NCBI GenBank assembly: GCA_024276255.1
Contig: JAJRXO010000380.1
Span: 1 to 7,247 of the forward strand
Reading direction: 5' to 3'
Origin: Chloroflexota bacterium
GTDB taxonomy: Bacteria > Chloroflexota > Anaerolineae > J102
Length of the DNA stretch: 7,247 nt
Each line of letters begins with the position of its first letter. The first letter of the stretch is position 1. The position numbers and the translations under genes were made by a program. A model generated the notes under the pieces. The model was not told the DNA's origin, made no database searches, and saw only the letters and a program-made list of their open reading frames with translations. Shown piece by piece: positions 1 through 5,919 of the stretch.

Positions 1-228
1 CCCGTCATCTTCGGCGCCGGCCTTTTCAAGCTCAAGGACTTGATGAGCATGGGCGCCAATGATGCCTCGGGCATGGCCCTGCTATTGGGATTTCTGGCTG
101 CCACCATCTCCGGATTCCTCAGCATCCGCTTTTTACTGAACTATCTGCAGAATCACAAACTCACCGTCTTTGCCATTTACGTATGGCTCATCGCCCTTCT
201 CTCCCTGGCTCGCGCCTTCCTCATGTGA
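1..228 (+). CDS. uppP: Undecaprenyl-diphosphatase UppP/BacA, C-terminal fragment
   Basis: The last 75 codons of a membrane protein whose 5' end lies outside the window, ending at TGA 226-228. The sequence reads PVIFGAGLFKL near its start, then a membrane segment ending AATISGFLSIRFLLNYL, a short basic turn (QNHKLTVFAIY) and a final membrane helix. The order A-x-I-S-G-x-L-[AS]-I-R-F-L, then L-T-x-F-A-x-Y, is typical of the C-terminus of the UppP (BacA) family. UppP dephosphorylates undecaprenyl diphosphate to recycle the lipid carrier used for peptidoglycan and surface glycans. The catalytic residues lie upstream and cannot be checked. The stop codon overlaps the next gene's GTG start within ATGTGA, so the two are probably translated from one mRNA. 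The family call is fairly secure because of the C-terminal pattern; activity cannot be judged from this piece. Confidence 0.85.
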   Translation, partial: PVIFGAGLFKLKDLMSMGANDASGMALLLGFLAATISGFLSIRFLLNYLQNHKLTVFAIYVWLIALLSLARAFLM

Positions 229-1043
229 GTGGCAGACATTGGGGGCTTACGGTGGCTGTCACACTCATGGCATTGCTGAGCACAGCCTGTGCTCCGGCCT
301 CACCCACCAAACCACCACCCCCGCCCCGTATCCGCGCTGCCGGGGCTCCCGTATTGGCAAGGCTATGGCCGCAATTGACCACTGCCTACAACGCCGCCGG
401 TGGCAGGGCAGCATGGGATTGGGCTTTGCTGCCATCGCTGCGGGCCTGGCAGGAGCTGGCTGAGGATCGCCTCGACTTTGCCATCGTCGCCGACTCTGTC
501 ATTGGTGAACAGCAGCCCCAATGGCGCTACACACCATTCGTCGATGATGCCCTGGTGTTGATCGCACACCCTGATCTGGGAATCGAGGAGCTCAGCACCA
601 GCCAGGTTCAGGCCATTCTGGATGGTTCATGGCAGGCTGCGAATGAGTCCGACCTGGCAACGGAACCAATTCGCCTGGTCATTCGTGATAAAGACAGTGG
701 CCCTTACCAGTTGATCAAACAGAAGCTCCTGCCGCAGCGCTCCATTACGCTGGCTGCCCGCATCCTCCCCGATGATGACCGCATCGCGAAATGGGTGCGT
801 GATCATCCCGGCGCCGTGGCCTTCGTCAGCATGACCAGCCTGCCCCCCGACCTTTCTCCCATCCCTATCGATGGACTGCTTCCCTCCCAACCTGATTATC
901 CCCTGCGTTATCGACTCTACGTGATCAGCTCCACCCAAACGCAGCCTGCTGTACAATCCTGGTTGGAGTGGTTGTATTCGCCTGTCGCCCAGGAACTTCT
1001 GCGACAGTCCTTTCCCCTCACACCGATAAACCCTGCACCCTGA
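225..1043 (+). CDS. PstS-like periplasmic substrate-binding lipoprotein
   Basis: A 272-aa protein when started at GTG 225, which overlaps the uppP stop. This start gives a compact signal peptide (SGRHWG, then hydrophobic LTVAVTLMALL) and a lipobox-like STAC with Cys22. An ATG at 183 would add 14 residues and overlap uppP by 46 nt; no Shine-Dalgarno marks either start. Cys22 is followed by a Pro-rich spacer (residues 23-34). The rest follows the PstS/PBP-like (PF12849-type) fold order: a domain start at 36-50, YTPFVDDALVLIAHPD (102-117), a 'STSQVQAILDG' hinge (124-134), RDKDSG (154-159), HPGAVAFV (194-201), IDG...YPLRYRLYVI (215-234) and W-L-Y-S near the end. The usual Gly-Ser-Thr anion-binding loop near the start is replaced by AAGAPVL, so phosphate as ligand is doubtful. 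No permease or ATPase genes are visible nearby. It may be a solute receptor or orphan binding protein on the cell surface. Confidence 0.75.
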   Translation: MSGRHWGLTVAVTLMALLSTACAPASPTKPPPPPRIRAAGAPVLARLWPQLTTAYNAAGGRAAWDWALLPSLRAWQELAEDRLDFAIVADSVIGEQQPQWRYTPFVDDALVLIAHPDLGIEELSTSQVQAILDGSWQAANESDLATEPIRLVIRDKDSGPYQLIKQKLLPQRSITLAARILPDDDRIAKWVRDHPGAVAFVSMTSLPPDLSPIPIDGLLPSQPDYPLRYRLYVISSTQTQPAVQSWLEWLYSPVAQELLRQSFPLTPINPAP

Positions 1044-1052
1044 ACAAGGCTT

Positions 1053-1574
1053 ATGGCAAACGAACATCCTCAACCCAAAACAGGTCCCAATCCTGTGCTC
1101 AGTGGCCTCACGGTAGGCCTGCTACTTTTCGTGCTTACGCTGTGCACCATCACATTGTGGTTCGTTCCGGCCCTCAGCCGTCAGGCCAACATCGCCGGTG
1201 TCTCGGGGCCCCGTTGGTCTCCTCCCACCGCCACGCCCCGACCCACCGCCACCCCCACACCGTCTCCCCCCAGCCTGCCCAGTCCCACGCCTGAAACGAC
1301 CCCGGCAGACGCAGGCAGCGCTACCTTCAAGGTGGGCGACATCGCTATCAATGTCAACGATGGCCCTGTTAATTTACGGCGCACGCCCGGTTATCTCAAT
1401 AAGTCGGCCAGCGATCGTATTGCCCTGGTGCCGGCCGGCGCCCGTGTGGAAATCCTGGCCGGGCCGGCCACGGCAGATGGTCTCACATGGTGGCGCGTAC
1501 GCTGGCAGGATTTTCAGGGCTGGATGGCTGAAAATCGCACCAGTGGCGGGCCGATTCTCAAGCTGGCGCCATGA
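1053..1574 (+). CDS. Membrane-anchored bacterial SH3 domain protein
   Basis: A 173-aa protein starting at ATG 1053, with a short AAGG at 1046-1049 and only 9 nt after the binding-protein stop, so it probably belongs to the same operon. Residues 1-16 are polar. Residues 17-41 form one membrane segment (LTVGLLLFVLTLCTITLWFV) that can act as an uncleaved anchor. Residues 52-84 are a Pro/Thr/Ser linker made of TP, TPRP and TPTP units. Residues 95-161 form a bacterial SH3 (SH3b) domain: VNLRRTPG at the first strand, then VPAGARVEIL, WWRVR and finally GWMAE, the family's usual order. SH3b domains often bind cell-wall peptides or serve as surface interaction modules. Here the domain would sit outside the membrane on a flexible stalk. 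Co-location with uppP is compatible with a cell-wall role, but that is inference. No enzymatic domain is present. Confidence 0.86.
   Translation: MANEHPQPKTGPNPVLSGLTVGLLLFVLTLCTITLWFVPALSRQANIAGVSGPRWSPPTATPRPTATPTPSPPSLPSPTPETTPADAGSATFKVGDIAINVNDGPVNLRRTPGYLNKSASDRIALVPAGARVEILAGPATADGLTWWRVRWQDFQGWMAENRTSGGPILKLAP
1222..1302 (+). repeat. Low-complexity Pro/Thr-coding tract
   Basis: An irregular C-rich run of CCN and ACN codons encoding the stalk of the SH3 protein. The units are not exact nucleotide repeats. The opposite-strand lipoprotein gene at 1641-1760 encodes a comparable Pro/Thr tail, so the two sides of the convergent terminator have mirrored C-rich and G-rich composition. Confidence 0.6.
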
Positions 1575-1580
1575 TAACAT

Positions 1581-1638
1581 AAAAAATGGCACTGCCCGTT
1601 GATCCCTGGCCCATAGGGTTTCAGATCGACGGGCAGTG
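1581..1638 (-). terminator. Intrinsic terminator between convergent genes
   Basis: The left arm 1590-1604 (CACTGCCCGTTGATC) pairs with the right arm 1624-1638 (GATCGACGGGCAGTG) over 15 bp, with a single G-U wobble. The loop of about 19 nt contains a smaller CCCT/AGGG pairing. Read on the minus strand, the stem is followed by CCA and then six U (plus-strand A6 at 1581-1586), which is a strong intrinsic terminator for the lipoprotein gene whose stop at 1641-1643 lies just before the stem. On the plus strand the stem is followed only by ATTTATT, so it would end the uppP-SH3 transcript less efficiently. It probably works in both directions. Confidence 0.82.
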
Positions 1639-1640
1639 AT

Positions 1641-1877
1641 TTATTGCGGTGTGGGCAGGGGGGAGATGGGGGAATCGAAGGTGGAGAAATCGCTGGTGGG
1701 GGTAGGCAGCGGGGTCAGGGTCGGCAGTGGGGTGGCGACGGGCGCCGAGGTGGGAACAACCATCGTGGCAGCAGGCGCCAGGGTGGGTTCCACATTTTTG
1801 TCCTTTTTATCTTTGCAACCAACCAGCAGAAATGAGCTGAGAACGAGGATTAACGCGATTTGGATAATACGATTCAA
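1641..1877 (-). CDS. Small Pro/Thr-rich lipoprotein, function unknown
   Basis: A 78-aa protein starting at TTG (1875-1877). No upstream ATG fits, and a perfect AGGAGG at the right distance supports this codon. Residues 1-20 are a classic lipoprotein signal peptide: N-R at the start, a hydrophobic stretch of Ile/Leu/Val, then LLVG just before Cys21. Residues 22-28 are charged (KDKKDKN). The remaining 50 residues are a disordered Pro/Thr/Ser/Ala tail with PLPTLTPLPTPT and ending SPLPTPQ. No folded domain is visible, so after lipidation it would be little more than an anchored flexible tail. Such short Pro/Thr-tailed lipoproteins are seen in Chloroflexota-like genomes, but I do not know a function. 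It is probably a single-gene transcript ending at the adjacent 15-bp terminator. The gene could be a degenerate remnant of a longer lipoprotein, although the clean signals at both ends argue that it is expressed. Confidence 0.75.
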   Translation of the reverse strand: MNRIIQIALILVLSSFLLVGCKDKKDKNVEPTLAPAATMVVPTSAPVATPLPTLTPLPTPTSDFSTFDSPISPLPTPQ

Positions 1878-2090
1878 TGTCTTTGCCTCCTGGGATGAGC
1901 AATCATGAATTGCCTGGCAGGTGTGCCAAACACACCCTGGGGAATTTTTCTCACAGCGTTTTGCCGTCTGATCATACCCGCACTTGCATTGCGGCGCAAC
2001 CTGGGAAGGATCGTTGTAAGCGTGCAGTTCTACACAGCCGAACCAGATTCAGTGCCCGGGCCCAGCAACCCCGCTGTCGACGTGCGGGCA
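1878..2090. other. Intergenic stretch with leader hairpin and possible promoter
   Basis: This 213-nt gap lies between the PrsW stop and the lipoprotein start and holds no convincing gene. On the minus strand TATGAT (plus 1971-1976) sits 17 nt from TTGCGC (plus 1994-1999), a possible sigma-70-type promoter with a good -10 and a poor -35. The -35 overlaps a dyad, TTGCGGCGCAA, at 1989-1999. The predicted leader of about 85 nt contains a hairpin in which CAGGTGTG (1918-1925) pairs with CACACCCTG (1931-1939) with one bulge. On the plus strand that hairpin is followed by T5 at 1945-1949, but no plus-strand gene ends here. No clear terminator follows PrsW; only a 5-bp CCCGC/GCGGG stem (2070-2088) without a U-tract is present. 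Confidence 0.4.
1886..1891 (-). promoter_or_regulatory. Ribosome binding site that fixes a TTG start
   Basis: Read on the minus strand this is AGGAGG, with 8 nt between its last G and the TTG start at 1877. It is one of the strongest Shine-Dalgarno matches in the window and is the main reason to accept the TTG start of the lipoprotein. Confidence 0.8.
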
Positions 2091-3098
2091 TCAGGTCTGC
2101 TGCAGTTGCCGGTCCAGGTCGGCCAGCTTTTGCCGCAGGGCCATAATCTCTGCCGATAATGCATCCTGGTCCTGCGGCAGGGTGCGCTGGCGACGCTGTT
2201 TGTGGAATGCCAGCTCCATAGCCGTTTGATGCATCTGTGCCTGCAGGCTTGCCTGACGCCAGGCCACCCCACGCAACCATCTGCCAATCCGCCCCAGCCG
2301 TGGCCACTGGCTCTGGATCAGCCGGTAATGCTCGGGGCTGAGGGTATCCGGCACCTCGGGCGCAAGATGGCGACGGATCCACTGACGTTCGGTACGCAGG
2401 GCCAGCCCGGCGATGAGCAAGAGCAACAACACACCGCCCCAGTCGGCGATCAGGGTGAGAATAAAGGCCAGGCCGTTGCTGGCCGTGGCCGTCAGGGTGA
2501 GATTGTGCCAGAAATGGACGAAAATGGCCAGGGCCAGCGACAGGGGTATGGCCAACCAACGCCAACCCGGCCGCGGTTGCTTCAGGGCAAAGGCCACGCC
2601 CAGGCCGCTGATGGCGGTGAACAGGGCATGACTGAGACCAAAAACAACCGAACGCAGCAGGAAGATGCCGGCCAGCGAGCTCCATCCCCCTTCCAGAGCC
2701 ACGCTGACAAAGTAGAAGAAATTCTCGGTCATGGCGAAACCCGCCCCGATCAACGCTCCGTACACAATGCCATCCAGCAAACCGTCGATCTCGGTGCGGA
2801 AGAATATGACAAGGGCCCACAGGGCCACTGCCTTGGCCAGCTCCTCCACAACCGGCGCCACGATCACCGCGCCCAGAGTATCTGCGGCATCGGGTTGCAT
2901 CAGCATGCCCAGGGGCACGGCCAGGGTGAGTTCGACTACCAGGGCGATGATGATGGCCGGTACAGCGCCCCACAAGAACGTAGTGGCCAACAATGCCAGC
3001 GGTTCGCGCTCGTAGCGGTCAAGCCACCAGATGAGCAGCACATACACAACCGACGACGAGACCGCAGCAAACAGGGCAACAAACAGGATGGGAAGCAT
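2091..3098 (-). CDS. PrsW-family intramembrane glutamic protease
   Basis: A 335-aa polytopic membrane protein, with ATG at 3096-3098. It carries the PrsW signature in order: DRYEREP after the first helix (residues 27-33), APVVEELAKA with the paired glutamates E85-E86 and K89, DGIVYGALIGAGFAMTEN with E125, LSHALF with H157, and HFWHN with H195 and H198. These are the conserved Glu and His positions of the PrsW/CAAX-like (Abi) membrane peptidase superfamily. In Bacillus subtilis PrsW makes the site-1 cut in the anti-sigma factor RsiW. About eight membrane helices fill residues 1-235. The last 100 residues are soluble, basic and then helical, ending with coiled-coil-like heptads (ALSAEIMALRQKLADLDRQL). 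No anti-sigma factor or sigma factor is in the window, so the substrate is unknown. The gene lies 18 nt after the PHP gene with no visible Shine-Dalgarno sequence, suggesting coupling within one operon. Confidence 0.94.
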   Translation of the reverse strand: MLPILFVALFAAVSSSVVYVLLIWWLDRYEREPLALLATTFLWGAVPAIIIALVVELTLAVPLGMLMQPDAADTLGAVIVAPVVEELAKAVALWALVIFFRTEIDGLLDGIVYGALIGAGFAMTENFFYFVSVALEGGWSSLAGIFLLRSVVFGLSHALFTAISGLGVAFALKQPRPGWRWLAIPLSLALAIFVHFWHNLTLTATASNGLAFILTLIADWGGVLLLLLIAGLALRTERQWIRRHLAPEVPDTLSPEHYRLIQSQWPRLGRIGRWLRGVAWRQASLQAQMHQTAMELAFHKQRRQRTLPQDQDALSAEIMALRQKLADLDRQLQQT

Positions 3099-3116
3099 AC
3101 GCAGGGTGGGGGACGA

Positions 3117-3785
3117 TCAGGAGCCAAACAGGCGTTTGTGGATTTTGGCGTAGGTTGAATAGAAATGTACGTGATGCCCGCTGAGCCCGCCCTCGATCCT
3201 CGCATGGGCCAGGCTGGCGCGGAAACTCTCGGCATCGTGAAATGGCGGCATGAGCATGGTGGCCCGGCCGATTTCGCCGATCGTATGGGCATCGCTGCCC
3301 GCGGTCATCAGTTTGCCATATTGCTCGGCCAGGGCCCGAGCCTGCTCGTTGTCATCGCGCCTGGCGCTGCGGGCGTTCAGCACCTCCAGGGCATCCACCT
3401 CATCGATGATGGCCAGCGTAGCCTCCAGCCCCATGGCCGAGCTCTTGCGCAGCGAATCCAGGGGATGGGGAATACCGATCACCGCGCCCTGCTGGCGCAG
3501 GCGACGGATGGTCTCGGCAGGCGATAGGCCCTTGGGCACGGCCTCGCGCACGAACCAGGCGATGATCTCGCCCATGGTTGTCTTGATCTCCTCGCCTACG
3601 ATCACCAGATCAGGCGCCAGTTTCTGCACGGCCAGGGCGCCGGCGATGTTGTTATGCTCGGTGATGGCGATGCGATCAATACCCTTCTTGCGGCAGGCTG
3701 CCACGATCGCCCGCGCTGAGCTCAGCGAGTCAGGCGAATAACGGGTGTGACAGTGCAGTTCCACGCGCCAGAGCGATTCCGTCAT
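3117..3785 (-). CDS. PHP-domain metal-dependent phosphoesterase
   Basis: A 222-aa protein, with ATG at 3783-3785 just 1 nt after the SPT stop (TGA-G-ATG), so translation is probably coupled. The PHP metal-binding motifs are all present in order: ELHCHT with H11 and H13, ITEHN with E43 and H44, VGEEI with E65-E66, GIPHP with H107, ALEVLNAR near 132-139, and AGSDAH with D165 and H167. It is a single PHP domain with no polymerase or nuclease partner domain, and its C-terminus is GGLSGHHVHFYSTYAKIHKRLFGS-like, His-rich and then basic. Stand-alone PHP proteins hydrolyse phosphate esters such as histidinol phosphate, nucleotide phosphates or short RNA ends; the fold does not tell which. All likely metal ligands are intact, so it should be active. 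Its place directly after SPT makes a sphingoid or lipid phosphate substrate conceivable, but that is inference from position only. Confidence 0.93.
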   Translation of the reverse strand: MTESLWRVELHCHTRYSPDSLSSARAIVAACRKKGIDRIAITEHNNIAGALAVQKLAPDLVIVGEEIKTTMGEIIAWFVREAVPKGLSPAETIRRLRQQGAVIGIPHPLDSLRKSSAMGLEATLAIIDEVDALEVLNARSARRDDNEQARALAEQYGKLMTAGSDAHTIGEIGRATMLMPPFHDAESFRASLAHARIEGGLSGHHVHFYSTYAKIHKRLFGS

Positions 3786-3786
3786 C

Positions 3787-4965
3787 TCAGATGATCCCCA
3801 GCTGTTTCCCTACCTGCTCAAAGGTCGCCAGCACCTGATCGAGCTGCTCGTCGGTGTGGGTCGCCATGTAGCTGGTGCGTAGCAATTGCCGGCCCTGGGG
3901 CGTGGCTGGGGCGATGACGGCGTTCACGTACACGCCTGCATCCAGCAGCATCCTCCAGGCGATGAAGGTGCGGGTGTCATCGCCGATGATGATGGGGATG
4001 ATGGGCGTCTGGGAATGGCCGATGTCGAAGCCCAGGGCGCGGTAGCCCTTGCGCATTTTATCGCCGATCTCGTTCAGGCGGACAATGCGTTCCGGCTCTT
4101 CTTTCATCACCTGCAGGGCGGCGCGGGCAGCCGCGGCATTGGCGGGGGGGATGCTGGCGCTGAAGATCATGCTGCGGGCGCTGTGCTGGATGTAGTCGAT
4201 CACCTGGTGATCACCGGCAATGAATCCGCCCAACGAGGCAAAGGATTTGCTGAATGTTGACATAATCAAATCCACTTCATCGACAAGGCCAAAATGGGCT
4301 GCTGTGCCCTTGCCGTCTCCCAGCACTCCCATGGCATGGGCGTCGTCCACCATCAGGCGGGCGCCGTATTTCTTGCACAGCGTCACCAGGTCGGGCAAGG
4401 GGGCAATATCGCCCTCCATACTGTACAGGCCGTCCACCACGACCAGGATGCCCTGCTCCTCGGGGATGGCCTTCAGCACGCGTTCGAGATCGGCCATGTC
4501 GTTATGCCGAAAGCGTTTGACCTTGCCCCATGCCAGGCGGGCGCCGTCCACGATGCTGGCGTGATCATCTTTATCGAGCACAACCACGTCGTTGCGGCCC
4601 ACGAGGGCGCTGATCACGCCCAGATTCACCTGCATACCCGTGGAAAAGACCAGAGCGGCTTCCTTGCCCACCCAGTCGGCCAATTCCTTCTCCAGCTCCA
4701 GGTGCATTTCCAGGGTGCCGTTCAAAAAGCGGGAGCCGGTACAGCTGGTGCCGTATTCATCAATGGCCTGCTTGGCGGCAACGCGCACTTTGGGATGTGT
4801 GGTCAGCCCCAGATAATTGTTGGAGCCGCACATGATGATGCGCCGTCCCTGATAGATGGCTGTCGTACCTTCGTTGCCGCTCATGGGAATAAAATAAGGA
4901 TAGAGGCCGGCTGCCCGGGCTTCGGCAGCAGCAGTAAACTGATAGGCTTTGGTAAATAAGTCCAT
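3787..4965 (-). CDS. spt: Serine palmitoyltransferase-like alpha-oxoamine synthase
   Basis: A 392-aa PLP enzyme of fold type I, the usual length for the soluble bacterial SPT/KBL/AONS family. ATG 4963-4965 has a TGAGG Shine-Dalgarno 5 nt away. Visible active-site features are H135 in DKDDHASIVDGARL (stacks on the PLP ring), D207 and H210 in VDDAHAMGVLG, K240 in STFSKSFASLGGF (Schiff base), and the C-terminal LLRTSYMATHT with R363. Among the three family members, GTSCTGSRFLNGTLEMHLELE, FSTGMQVNLGVIS and HNDMADLERVL fit bacterial serine palmitoyltransferases best. KBL typically has VRFICGT and AONS has GSRLVSGN at that position. SPT condenses L-serine with an acyl thioester to 3-ketosphinganine, the first step of sphingolipid synthesis. 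The KDSR-like gene upstream would reduce this product, which supports the call. There is no acyl-carrier protein gene here, so the acyl donor is open. Glycine C-acetyltransferase remains a possible alternative. Confidence 0.86.
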   Translation of the reverse strand: MDLFTKAYQFTAAAEARAAGLYPYFIPMSGNEGTTAIYQGRRIIMCGSNNYLGLTTHPKVRVAAKQAIDEYGTSCTGSRFLNGTLEMHLELEKELADWVGKEAALVFSTGMQVNLGVISALVGRNDVVVLDKDDHASIVDGARLAWGKVKRFRHNDMADLERVLKAIPEEQGILVVVDGLYSMEGDIAPLPDLVTLCKKYGARLMVDDAHAMGVLGDGKGTAAHFGLVDEVDLIMSTFSKSFASLGGFIAGDHQVIDYIQHSARSMIFSASIPPANAAAARAALQVMKEEPERIVRLNEIGDKMRKGYRALGFDIGHSQTPIIPIIIGDDTRTFIAWRMLLDAGVYVNAVIAPATPQGRQLLRTSYMATHTDEQLDQVLATFEQVGKQLGII

Positions 4966-5044
4966 GATGTCCTCACAAAATCAAAAGTGTTAAGCCTGGG
5001 GGAATGCGACCCGCTTGGCGGTATGCATATCCCGCATGGCGCGG
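4966..5044 (-). other. 79-nt KDSR-SPT spacer with small hairpins
   Basis: The gap between the two sphingoid-base genes has no terminator-like U-tract, so read-through is likely. It contains CCGC/GCGG (5011-5014 with 5018-5021, loop TTG), an outer ATGCG/CGCAT pair (5004-5008 with 5033-5037) and a TATGCATA palindrome (5022-5029). These could form a processed or stabilising intercistronic stem. I see no convincing promoter in it. Confidence 0.35.
4971..4975 (-). promoter_or_regulatory. Ribosome binding site of the SPT-like gene
   Basis: Read on the minus strand this is TGAGG, ending 5 nt before ATG 4965. It supports that ATG as the start and suggests SPT has its own ribosome entry despite the operon context. 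Confidence 0.65.
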
Positions 5045-5896
5045 TTATTCCTTCCGGAGGCGTTTACGTGCTTTACGTAGATCCCGGTCGATTATCCAGC
5101 GGCCCAGGCCGGGTGCCAGGCGGAAGGCCAGACGGATCCAGCCAGCCTCGCCGGGCAGAATTTCAAATTTACGTTTGAGCAGGCCGCGCACAAAGATCTC
5201 CGCTACCTCGTCGGGTGTCATCACCTTGGCGGTTTCCGACAGCATGGCTGTTTCCGGCGGTTTGGTCTGGTTTTCGATGGCAAAGCCGGGGGTGTCGGTG
5301 TCGGGAGGGAAGAGGATGGAGAAATGGATGTTGTAGGGTTTCAGCTCATGGCGCAGGCTCTCGGTCAGGCCCACGATGGCGTACTTGCTGGGCGCGTAGG
5401 TGGCATAACCGATCAGCCCCATGAAGCCCACGATGGACGAGACATTGGCGATGTGACCCCTGCCTGCCTGCAGCATGTGGGGCAGCACGATGAGGATGGG
5501 CACGAGCTGGCCGTAATAGTTCACATCCATGTTGCGCTTGAAATCGGCCAGCGTCAGCTTTTCGATGTATTGAGGATAGGCGTAGCCCACGGCGTTGATC
5601 AGATAATCCGGTGCGCCGCGGCGGGCAATCACATCTTCGAGAAGAGGTCGTAGCACATCCATATCCGTGGTGTCGGCGGCAATGGATTCCACCCATTGCT
5701 CATCCTTCACCCTTGCCGCTTGCAGGTCTGCCACCGTCGCTTGCAAAGGCTCGGGATTGCGGGCGATAATGCATACATTGCCACCCATCCGCACAATACG
5801 CAGCGCTGTGGCCCGGCCAATACCCTTGGAACCGCCGCAAATGACGACGAATTTTTGCTGAAAAGCAGGGGGAAGAACAGACTTTTGTCCAGACAT
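5045..5896 (-). CDS. 3-ketodihydrosphingosine reductase-like SDR
   Basis: A 283-aa classical short-chain dehydrogenase, with ATG 5894-5896 behind AGGAGG. The Rossmann NAD(P)-binding motif is VVICGGSKGIGRA (residues 17-29); Cys20 replaces the usual Thr. R46 in IIARN after the second strand suggests NADPH. INAVG (100-104) stands in for NNAG, followed by catalytic NVSS (151-154), Y167 and K171 in YAPSK. The specificity region is the telling part: ELKPYNIHFSILFPPDTDTP and then GFAIENQTKPPETAMLSET. Eukaryotic KDSR/FVT1/TSC10 has the same PPDTDTPGF-x-x-EN-x-TKP-x-ET block. KDSR reduces 3-ketosphinganine to sphinganine with NADPH. Unlike the eukaryotic enzyme it has no N-terminal membrane anchor; the C-terminus (WIRLAFRLAPGLGRWI then a very basic tail) could bind membrane peripherally. 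It is the first gene of the minus-strand operon, with SPT 79 nt downstream. A different lipid-ketone substrate is possible, but the paired context makes KDSR the best call. Confidence 0.85.
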   Translation of the reverse strand: MSGQKSVLPPAFQQKFVVICGGSKGIGRATALRIVRMGGNVCIIARNPEPLQATVADLQAARVKDEQWVESIAADTTDMDVLRPLLEDVIARRGAPDYLINAVGYAYPQYIEKLTLADFKRNMDVNYYGQLVPILIVLPHMLQAGRGHIANVSSIVGFMGLIGYATYAPSKYAIVGLTESLRHELKPYNIHFSILFPPDTDTPGFAIENQTKPPETAMLSETAKVMTPDEVAEIFVRGLLKRKFEILPGEAGWIRLAFRLAPGLGRWIIDRDLRKARKRLRKE

Positions 5897-5900
5897 GATG

Positions 5901-5906
5901 CCTCCT
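5901..5906 (-). promoter_or_regulatory. Ribosome binding site of the KDSR-like gene
   Basis: Read on the minus strand this is AGGAGG, 4 nt before ATG 5896. The match is perfect and the spacing slightly short. It fixes the start and suggests strong translation of the first operon gene. Confidence 0.8.
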
Positions 5907-5919
5907 TTTATCGCCTCGC

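Noticed and set aside
183..224. ATG 183 as the start of the binding lipoprotein
   Set aside because: It overlaps uppP by 46 nt, has no ribosome binding site and places 14 polar residues before an otherwise normal signal peptide. GTG 225 is preferred, though 183 cannot be fully excluded.
1918..1950. Hairpin plus T5 as a plus-strand terminator
   Set aside because: No plus-strand gene ends upstream after the terminator at 1581-1638, so it is more likely a leader structure of the minus-strand lipoprotein transcript.
1972..2973. A 333-codon frame on the minus strand overlapping PrsW in another frame
   Set aside because: The translation is Gly/Arg/Pro/His-rich and domain-free, as expected for an out-of-frame reading of PrsW.
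2202..3158. A 318-codon open frame on the plus strand opposite PrsW
   Set aside because: It is Gln/His/Arg-rich, has no recognisable domain and lies entirely antisense to a gene with complete PrsW motifs. Long antisense frames are common in GC-rich coding DNA.
4294..4959. A 221-codon plus-strand frame opposite the SPT-like gene
   Set aside because: Ala/His/Val-rich antisense reading of a gene with an intact PLP active site.
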